Translations under genes and position numbers: made by a program
Shown: positions 5,875 to 9,484 of the stretch, in pieces
How the letters are laid out: the number at the start of each line of letters is the position of its first letter
Position numbering within the stretch: position 1 is the stretch's first letter
NCBI GenBank assembly: GCA_002501845.1
Contig: DAOL01000049.1
Coordinates: 29,276-38,759, forward strand
DNA length: 9,484 nucleotides
Direction of reading: 5' to 3'
Source: Nitrososphaera sp. UBA217
Lineage (GTDB): Archaea > Thermoproteota > Nitrososphaeria > Nitrososphaerales > Nitrososphaeraceae
The notes under the pieces: generated by a model
What the model saw: the letters and a program-made list of their open reading frames with translations, nothing else
What the model was told of the DNA's origin: nothing
Databases searched by the model: none

Positions 5875-6851
5875 AGTTCAGGCCCAGTGCCTATCAGGGC
5901 AACCTTAAGGCCTGTTTCGCCCTCGATGTTCTCAATAAAGTTCTTTGCTTCTGAGGGTAATTTTGCATATTCGCGCACTCCGGCGCACTGGGAGTACAGC
6001 ACGTCCATCTTGGTCACTGCCAGCTGCGTTGCGCTGTTAAGCCTGATAGCCTTTTTAGCAAGATCCAAGTCAAAAGGGGACGCCCTTCTCTGTCTGCCAG
6101 TCACGCTGCCAAACTCCTGCCAGCCGCGCTTTTTCGCTTCGTTTTCGCTCATTTCGTTCTGGAGCGGCCCGCCGCCGACGCGTGTGACGTACGCCTTGAA
6201 TACAACAAGCACGTCGTCGACCCTTTTCGGCCCTATGCCAATATCTGAGCAGATGGCAGAAGCAGTAACGTCCTTTGAAGTGACGTATGGGTAGCTGCCG
6301 TGGAATAAAGATAGATATGTGCCCTGGGTGCCTTCTACCAGCACATTTTCGTTGTTTTCAAGGGCATAATTGACAGAATTGCTTACATCTTCGATGTAGA
6401 GTGATAATTCGGGAACGTCCTTGGCAAGCTTGAGCGTCCGGAGCGCCCTGTCTGCGTTTGCCGGCCCGGTCCCGGTCCCGGTAGTGCCAACCTTGTTCTT
6501 GAGGTAGTCCTCGCCCTTGTCTCGATCAATGTGCGCTTGTTCAATAACGCCGGATTGGGCATCCACGAAAGTCCTGTCGTCTGACTGGAACATGGCAATC
6601 TCTTTTAGCAGCACTTGCGGGTTGACGAGCACTCCAGCTCCGATCAAAAGTCTGGTCGTTGGGTTGAGCGCCGCACTTGGCAGCATTCTCACCTTGTACT
6701 CCTTGCCTTCAAAAGTGAATGTGTGCCCGGCGTTCGGTCCTACGCCACCCCTGACTGCAATTGTAGGGCTGTCCTTTTTCGCCAGATATGCAATAATCTT
6801 GCCCTTCCCTTCATCACCATAAAATCCCCCGACTGTGACAAGGCACGGCAT
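5847..6851 (-). CDS. purA: Adenylosuccinate synthetase, short archaeal form
   Basis: PurA condenses IMP with aspartate using GTP, giving adenylosuccinate, the first committed step from IMP to AMP. The P-loop GDEGKGK is at 12-18 with catalytic D13, and GPNAGHT at 38-44 supplies the catalytic His (H43). Also present are EGTQGTYLS (173-181), the aspartate-loop region SVTGRQRRASPFD (249-261), the guanine-specificity motif TKMD (280-283) and GTGPE (321-325). At 334 residues it is about 100 shorter than bacterial enzymes (about 430), as is normal for archaeal PurA, so it is not truncated. The ATG at 6849-6851 lies 28 nt from a TATA box on its strand. The 3' end overlaps the convergent 104-residue gene by 28 bp. 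Confidence 0.96.
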   Translation of the reverse strand: MPCLVTVGGFYGDEGKGKIIAYLAKKDSPTIAVRGGVGPNAGHTFTFEGKEYKVRMLPSAALNPTTRLLIGAGVLVNPQVLLKEIAMFQSDDRTFVDAQSGVIEQAHIDRDKGEDYLKNKVGTTGTGTGPANADRALRTLKLAKDVPELSLYIEDVSNSVNYALENNENVLVEGTQGTYLSLFHGSYPYVTSKDVTASAICSDIGIGPKRVDDVLVVFKAYVTRVGGGPLQNEMSENEAKKRGWQEFGSVTGRQRRASPFDLDLAKKAIRLNSATQLAVTKMDVLYSQCAGVREYAKLPSEAKNFIENIEGETGLKVALIGTGPELYDVVDRRS

Positions 6852-6874
6852 ACGGGTTCTCTCGCATTGTGAGC

Positions 6875-6903
6875 TTATTTAATCCATCCTTACCAATTAA
6901 ATT
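6875..6903. promoter_or_regulatory. Paired TATA boxes between purA and the 6927 gene
   Basis: The minus-strand element ATTAAATAA (6875-6883) is centred 28 nt from the purA ATG. The plus-strand AATTAAATT (6895-6903) is centred 28 nt from the GTG at 6927. The two TATA centres are only 20 bp apart, so initiation complexes for the two directions may compete. Confidence 0.6.
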
Positions 6904-6926
6904 CCTCCGCGGTCATAGTTGTATGC

Positions 6927-7379
6927 GTGAGCAACGCCGCCGGCAACATCATGCAGATACTTGCAAACCTGCCAGTCTTTTTGCGCAAGCCTATGCTCTT
7001 GAATAGGCTCAAGGAGTTCTATGCGATGAGCGATAATGACAAGCGCGAAACAATCAACATGGCCCTGTCCGCAGCGCCGACGATAGATCCAAACAAACTG
7101 TCAGCGCTCTTTCGGACGTGGCTTGAAATATTATCAGAATTTGACACAGAAAAGAGGGCAATAATGTTCCAGACATATTGCAAACAAATCCTGGAAAATA
7201 CGCGCCTGATTGAAAAGCTCGACTTCAGATCGCTGACCGCGACGTTCTTGTCCCTCGACCAAAAGCAGCAGGAACGCCTCACAGACTCGCTGCAAGAAGT
7301 GCTCTTTTCATTCCCAAATAGGTACGAAATATTAAAGCAAGTCCCGGAGGACTCGCTGAAAGCTGTCGGACTGAAATGA
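6927..7379 (+). CDS. All-helical protein with three internal repeats, unknown function
   Basis: I do not recognise this family. The 150-residue product is soluble, charged and predicted entirely alpha-helical. It contains three related units of about 38 residues: RLKEFYAMSDNDKR (27-40), FRTWLEILSEFDTEKR (62-77) and FRSLTATFLSLDQKQQ (100-115). The aligned aspartates are D36, D73 and D111. Such units suggest a small helical-repeat scaffold, probably for protein binding, which is inference. The GTG start is chosen because a TATA box lies exactly 28 nt upstream. The ATG at 6923 is out of frame, and an in-frame ATG at 6951 would remove the first eight residues. The stop codon ends at 7379 and abuts the end of the convergent zinc-ribbon gene with no spacer. 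Confidence 0.8.
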   Translation: MSNAAGNIMQILANLPVFLRKPMLLNRLKEFYAMSDNDKRETINMALSAAPTIDPNKLSALFRTWLEILSEFDTEKRAIMFQTYCKQILENTRLIEKLDFRSLTATFLSLDQKQQERLTDSLQEVLFSFPNRYEILKQVPEDSLKAVGLK

Positions 7380-7652
7380 TCAGTGGTGGTGGCCGTGCTG
7401 TCCTTCGGGGTTGTCCGGCTTTTTTTCGATCTCACTAATCCCCTTTTCAAGGCCAAAGAACGCACGCTCATACTTGCGCAGGGCCTTCCTGTGTTCTGGA
7501 AGCGACATGTCTAGTCTCAGTTCGTTCATTACCGTGACGGCATAGGTAGTCCATTCCTTCCAACACGCGCCGCAAGAAGGGTACTTGTCCGCCGCCGGGT
7601 CGTCCACATCTTCTTCGATAGTCTTACCGCATTTCAAGCAGGTCTTGCTCAT
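7380..7652 (-). CDS. Zinc-ribbon variant of the Fe(2+)-trafficking (YggX-like) family
   Basis: The N-terminal half has two cysteine pairs, CLKC (C5, C8) and CGAC (C27, C30), typical of a zinc or iron ribbon. The second half, CWKEWTTYAVTVMNELRL followed by PEHRKALRKYERAFFG (30-67), follows the pattern of bacterial YggX: AWxEW, then a helix with INExRL, then PExRKxLxxxMExFxFG. YggX proteins protect Fe-S clusters against oxidative damage and are proposed to carry Fe(2+). Bacterial relatives with two CxxC pairs also exist. Here the protein continues into an extra polar tail ending GQHGHHH, a possible metal-binding end. At 90 residues it matches the family size. The ATG at 7650-7652 lies 27 nt from a TATA box on its strand. 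A role in iron handling or redox protection is inferred from similarity. Confidence 0.75.
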   Translation of the reverse strand: MSKTCLKCGKTIEEDVDDPAADKYPSCGACWKEWTTYAVTVMNELRLDMSLPEHRKALRKYERAFFGLEKGISEIEKKPDNPEGQHGHHH

Positions 7653-7674
7653 CTTCAGTGTTGATGTTCGCTGG

Positions 7675-7683
7675 ATATTATAA
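7675..7683 (-). promoter_or_regulatory. TATA box of the YggX-like gene
   Basis: On the minus strand the element reads TTATAATAT. It is centred 27 nt from the ATG at 7652, so the mRNA is probably leaderless. Confidence 0.6.
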
Positions 7684-7761
7684 GTTGTCGAGGTTGGAGA
7701 AAAAGCACTGAATGTTCGGGCGTATTTTAGAGCAACAGCAATTTGTAAATTTTTTATAAAT

Positions 7762-7787
7762 TATCATAAAAATGAACTTTTATGATA
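7762..7787. repeat. Perfect inverted repeat, 10-bp arms and 6-nt spacer
   Basis: TATCATAAAA (7762-7771) is followed by ATGAAC and then TTTTATGATA (7778-7787), the exact reverse complement. ATGATA recurs at 7796-7801. No gene ends nearby, so it is not an obvious terminator. It lies about 80 bp upstream of the YggX-like promoter and next to TTTATAAA. An operator or a short hairpin RNA is possible. Confidence 0.75.
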
Positions 7788-7838
7788 CTTATTACATGAT
7801 AGTGGCCATTTAATTGATCGTAAGAGTCGTAATAAACC

Positions 7839-8003
7839 TTGGCCACACCGATCGGCCTTGCTCTTTACACCAACCGACCAATGCCTATTGCGTGCAGTTT
7901 TGATTCAACACTGATGGGCGAACTATACGGCAAATTTGACTTTAGCCTCTGTCGCTCTGCCAGTGCTTGCTTCTGCTGGAGGAGTATTTCTCACAATCAA
8001 TGA
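7839..8003 (+). CDS. Low-confidence small reading frame, 54 residues
   Basis: A TTG-initiated frame (in-frame ATG at 7881) encodes a 54-residue peptide that begins MATPIGLALYTNRPMPIAC and contains five cysteines near its end. The main support is ATTTAATTG (7808-7816), which is TATA-like and centred 27 nt before the TTG, the same spacing seen at the confident genes here. The last third looks less protein-like than another frame on the same strand, which runs from about 7915 to a TAA at 8035-8037. A real gene would therefore need a frameshift or be decayed. I do not recognise any family. Confidence 0.2.
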   Translation: MATPIGLALYTNRPMPIACSFDSTLMGELYGKFDFSLCRSASACFCWRSISHNQ

Positions 8004-8033
8004 AAGGAGAGTCTGGTTTTCAACAGCCAGCAG

Positions 8034-8357
8034 CTAAAATAGCGGTTTTTTCATGTTAGAGCCGCAGCTGCCGCATCTTGTACCCTTGACTTCTGCCCCG
8101 CATGACAGGCATATGTATTTCAGCTTCACTCCTGCATTTCCATATCTCCCGCCACCTATCTCGTCGCTAAAGCCCAGCGACCTCAGTGCACCAAGCTGCT
8201 TTCTCCTGATGTAGAATATTACGCCGACCATCACGGCCAAGTTGACCGCTAGGCCGATGAAAAATCCGAAAAAGTAGGTAAACAGCAGTCCAGTTCCTAG
8301 GCTCGCACCAATCACTAACAACTGGCGCTTTAATACCGGCCTAAGCGTGCTGTCCAT
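8034..8357 (-). CDS. Membrane-anchored zinc-ribbon mini-protein, 107 residues
   Basis: From the ATG at 8355-8357 the protein has two close membrane helices (about 12-31 and 33-50), a basic stretch (YIRRKQ), and a C-terminal zinc ribbon with C83-x2-C86 and C95-x2-C98 (CLSCGAEV ... CGSCGS). The ribbon and basic stretch suggest a cytoplasmic metal-binding tail on a hairpin anchor; the function is unknown. The frame stays open upstream to 8567. I reject that extension because it is low-complexity, lies antisense to the zinc-ribbon gene at 8452-8616 and would run through the divergent promoter. A weak TATA-like CATAAA is near 8385 on this strand, at leaderless spacing. Divergent pairing with another zinc-ribbon gene is noteworthy. 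Confidence 0.7.
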   Translation of the reverse strand: MDSTLRPVLKRQLLVIGASLGTGLLFTYFFGFFIGLAVNLAVMVGVIFYIRRKQLGALRSLGFSDEIGGGRYGNAGVKLKYICLSCGAEVKGTRCGSCGSNMKKPLF

Positions 8358-8421
8358 AAATAATATAGCAACCTCTTGGTTTATGAATCTATTTCCAAAT
8401 CTGACCAGAATTTGGATAACC

Positions 8422-8429
8422 TTATTATA
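8422..8429 (+). promoter_or_regulatory. TATA box of the 54-residue zinc-ribbon gene
   Basis: TTATTATA is centred about 26 nt before the GTG at 8452, supporting a leaderless mRNA and the reality of this short gene. Confidence 0.55.
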
Positions 8430-8451
8430 CTTTTGACGGCCAAATTCGGTT

Positions 8452-8616
8452 GTGAAGGTCCGCTGTCCCGACTGCAAAGGCATCGCAGAGCTGGCAGACG
8501 ACTTTACCTTTGTCAAATGCTCAAACTGCTCATTTGACATGACGTATGGCGAATACGTAAAATACATCGCCTACAAAGACGCGCGGTACCGCGACATACT
8601 TTCAGACTACAAATAG
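8452..8616 (+). CDS. Zinc-ribbon mini-protein, 54 residues
   Basis: The GTG-initiated frame encodes a compact protein with two CxxC knuckles, CPDC (C5, C8) and CSNC (C23, C26), 14 residues apart. A tyrosine-rich amphipathic tail follows (YGEYVKYIAYKDARYRDIL, about 32-50). This is a typical rubredoxin-like or zinc-ribbon layout. Such archaeal mini-proteins are usually annotated only as zinc-ribbon domain proteins and may bind nucleic acid or protein partners. A well-placed TATA box lies 26 nt upstream, and the TAG at 8614-8616 is followed after 29 bp by the membrane-protein gene, which may be co-transcribed. The gene is below common length cut-offs, and a long antisense frame can hide it. Confidence 0.8.
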   Translation: MKVRCPDCKGIAELADDFTFVKCSNCSFDMTYGEYVKYIAYKDARYRDILSDYK

Positions 8617-8645
8617 AGTTAAAAATTGGAAAACTCTCCAGAATC

Positions 8646-9287
8646 ATGTTGGAGGTTCTATTCGAGCTACCACTGAACTTGCTGGGGCTTGGGATCTCGG
8701 CGTTTATCGGCAGGTTCGCTTATTCTGGCTATGCCACAGTGGCAAGTCCGAATCTGCTGCGCCTTACCTTTGCATTTACGTCCGTAGCCATAGGATTCGC
8801 TCTCCTCGCCAGTGGACTCTTTGCAGGAGACTATTCTCAGGCAATAACAACTGCCGGGCTGGCGGCGCAGGCAATCGGCTACTTTTTTATTGCCTTCTCA
8901 CACAGCCTCAAAAGCTTTGACTTTTCACCTCACCGGCATCTTCTCCTTGCGCCTCTCGCAATTACCGGCTTTGTTATACCAGGTAATTCATTAGAACATC
9001 TCGTTAGGTCAATTTCTTTTATACTATTAGTATATGTGTCGATTGAAACAATGGCATCGTATATGCAGGGCAGGAGAACCAGTACCCTAATGATAGGTTC
9101 CGGTCTTGGTCTGTTGGCATTGGCAGAACTCTTATCTTGGTACAACTTTATCTTTCCCGGCTCGTTCTACGTTGCGGCGCTTTCGATCAAGGTTGCCGGA
9201 TTTGGGCTCATGTTTGTTCCGTTCTCAAAGTTCGGGCTGACAAGCGGCCTCGGGAGGATGAACTCGCAAATTGGCAGCGGGTTATAG
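8646..9287 (+). CDS. Integral membrane protein with about seven helices, unknown function
   Basis: I do not recognise the family. The 213-residue protein is very hydrophobic, with about seven predicted membrane helices (roughly 8-25, 38-60, 66-88, 98-113, 118-138, 146-166, 172-193), short loops and a small polar C terminus (GLGRMNSQIGSGL). Loops contain HSLKSFDFSPHRH (86-98) and MQGRRTS (140-146). There is no transporter motif, kinase domain or signal peptide. The size and helix count resemble 7-helix sensor modules of archaeal signalling proteins, but that is inference. TTAAAAATT (8619-8627) is a possible promoter but lies slightly close (about 23 nt) to the ATG, so read-through from the zinc-ribbon gene is equally likely. 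Its end overlaps the downstream winged-helix gene by 17 bp. Confidence 0.75.
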   Translation: MLEVLFELPLNLLGLGISAFIGRFAYSGYATVASPNLLRLTFAFTSVAIGFALLASGLFAGDYSQAITTAGLAAQAIGYFFIAFSHSLKSFDFSPHRHLLLAPLAITGFVIPGNSLEHLVRSISFILLVYVSIETMASYMQGRRTSTLMIGSGLGLLALAELLSWYNFIFPGSFYVAALSIKVAGFGLMFVPFSKFGLTSGLGRMNSQIGSGL

Positions 9288-9484
9288 GACTCATGTCAGC
9301 ATAATAGCGGACATCCTGTCCACCGCAAAGCAGTACAGCTACGAGGGGTACGACACTGGCGCGACCGTCACACTCCTGATACGCAAGGCAAACGTCCCTC
9401 ATCAGAGGCTCGGATCGATGGTATCGGCGCTCAAACAAGCAGGTCTGCTTTACGAAGCTTCCGCAAAATACAAGATAAGTGAAA
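9271..9484 (+). CDS. Winged-helix transcriptional regulator (HTH_45-like), 3'-truncated by window edge
   Basis: The frame SIIADILSTAKQY ... GATVTLLIRKANVPHQRLGSM ... LKQAGLLYEASAKYKISE follows the pattern of the archaeal HTH_45 winged-helix family: an opening helix, a T/R-rich recognition region, a KxGLL turn and a YKIT/SE wing. Such proteins bind DNA as small, often dimeric regulators. About 71 residues are visible of a usual 90-120. The TTG at 9271 is the only start between the in-frame stop at 9259-9261 and the domain; it gives the N terminus MAAGYRTH. GGAGG at 9253-9257 could serve as a ribosome site. The start lies inside the membrane-protein gene, so the two are probably translated together and may act together. 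Confidence 0.8.
   Translation, partial: MAAGYRTHVSIIADILSTAKQYSYEGYDTGATVTLLIRKANVPHQRLGSMVSALKQAGLLYEASAKYKISE

Larger units (their letters stand above)
7653..8033. other. 381-bp region without a confident gene
   Basis: This is the only stretch over 300 bp lacking a clear gene. From the left it holds the promoter of the YggX-like gene, an AT-rich block (about 7731-7815) with a self-complementary TATA-like TTTATAAA and a perfect inverted repeat, then sequence of ordinary composition (7840-8033). That last part has short open frames on both strands, but none is convincing by itself. I see no tRNA-like cloverleaf, direct-repeat array or transposase remnant. A small RNA or a decayed small gene is possible. 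Confidence 0.5.

Noticed and set aside
5887..6822. Plus-strand open frames opposite purA (5887-6294 and 6517-6822)
   Set aside because: They are shadows of purA, whose motifs are complete on the minus strand.
7839..7860. Repeated TGGCC/CGGCC words as a direct-repeat array
   Set aside because: Only scattered 5-6 bp copies occur, without regular spacing, so this is neither a CRISPR nor an iteron array.
7840..7910. Possible tRNA because of GTTTTGATTCAAC-like sequence
   Set aside because: No acceptor stem, D-arm or anticodon arm can be paired around it.
8636..8654. CTCCA ... TGGAG inverted repeat around the ATG of the membrane-protein gene
   Set aside because: Five-bp arms with a 9-nt loop are too weak, and part of the repeat is simply coding sequence. 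GGAGGT just after the ATG is not a ribosome site for any sensible downstream start.

Overview
The window looks like a chromosomal segment of an ammonia-oxidising archaeon of the Nitrososphaerales (Thaumarchaeota, group I.1b). The inference rests on a 4-hydroxybutyryl-CoA dehydratase of the 3-hydroxypropionate/4-hydroxybutyrate CO2-fixation cycle, an archaeal TFE-beta transcription factor with an Fe-S ligand motif, a short archaeal adenylosuccinate synthetase, a DUF373 membrane protein, roughly balanced base composition, and TATA boxes about 26-30 nt upstream of start codons (leaderless mRNAs). No species is claimed. I found no tRNA, rRNA, CRISPR array, insertion sequence or phage gene.

Layout. 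1-1059 (+): 3' part of 4-hydroxybutyryl-CoA dehydratase. 1189-2186 (+): two-gene operon of TFE-beta and the 23S rRNA methyltransferase RlmE, overlapping by 4 bp. 2306-3478 (+): DUF373 membrane protein, followed by a candidate 48-residue protein (3506-3652). 3695-4129 (+): Nudix hydrolase of the Ap4A pyrophosphohydrolase type. 4112-5516 (-): operon of an unrecognised 226-residue protein and orotidine-5'-phosphate decarboxylase (pyrF), overlapping by 8 bp. 5560-5874 (+): small helical protein, transcribed divergently from that operon. 5847-6851 (-): purA. 6927-7379 (+): all-helical protein with three internal repeats. 7380-7652 (-): zinc-ribbon relative of the YggX Fe(2+)-trafficking family. 7653-8033: the only long stretch without a confident gene. 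8034-8357 (-) and 8452-8616 (+): two divergent zinc-ribbon mini-proteins, one membrane-anchored. 8646-9287 (+): a protein of about seven membrane helices, overlapped by a winged-helix regulator that runs off the window end.

How the genes fit together. Most are housekeeping: carbon fixation, transcription initiation, ribosome maturation, pyrimidine (pyrF) and purine (purA) synthesis and dinucleotide clean-up. The right third is accessory in character: small metal-binding proteins and a possible membrane-sensor/DNA-binding pair. The region is compact. Two convergent pairs overlap tail to tail, a third abuts exactly, and many genes begin with TTG or GTG directly downstream of a TATA box.

The most notable points are a mirror-symmetric bidirectional promoter at 5517-5559, the TFE-beta assignment of an otherwise anonymous gene, two small genes too short for usual cut-offs, a misleading long reading frame at 8034-8567 whose 5' part is antisense to a real zinc-ribbon gene, and a perfect 10-bp inverted repeat in the AT-rich gap at 7762-7787. 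I do not see a wholly new multi-gene system. The nearest candidate is the membrane-protein/winged-helix pair at the right edge.
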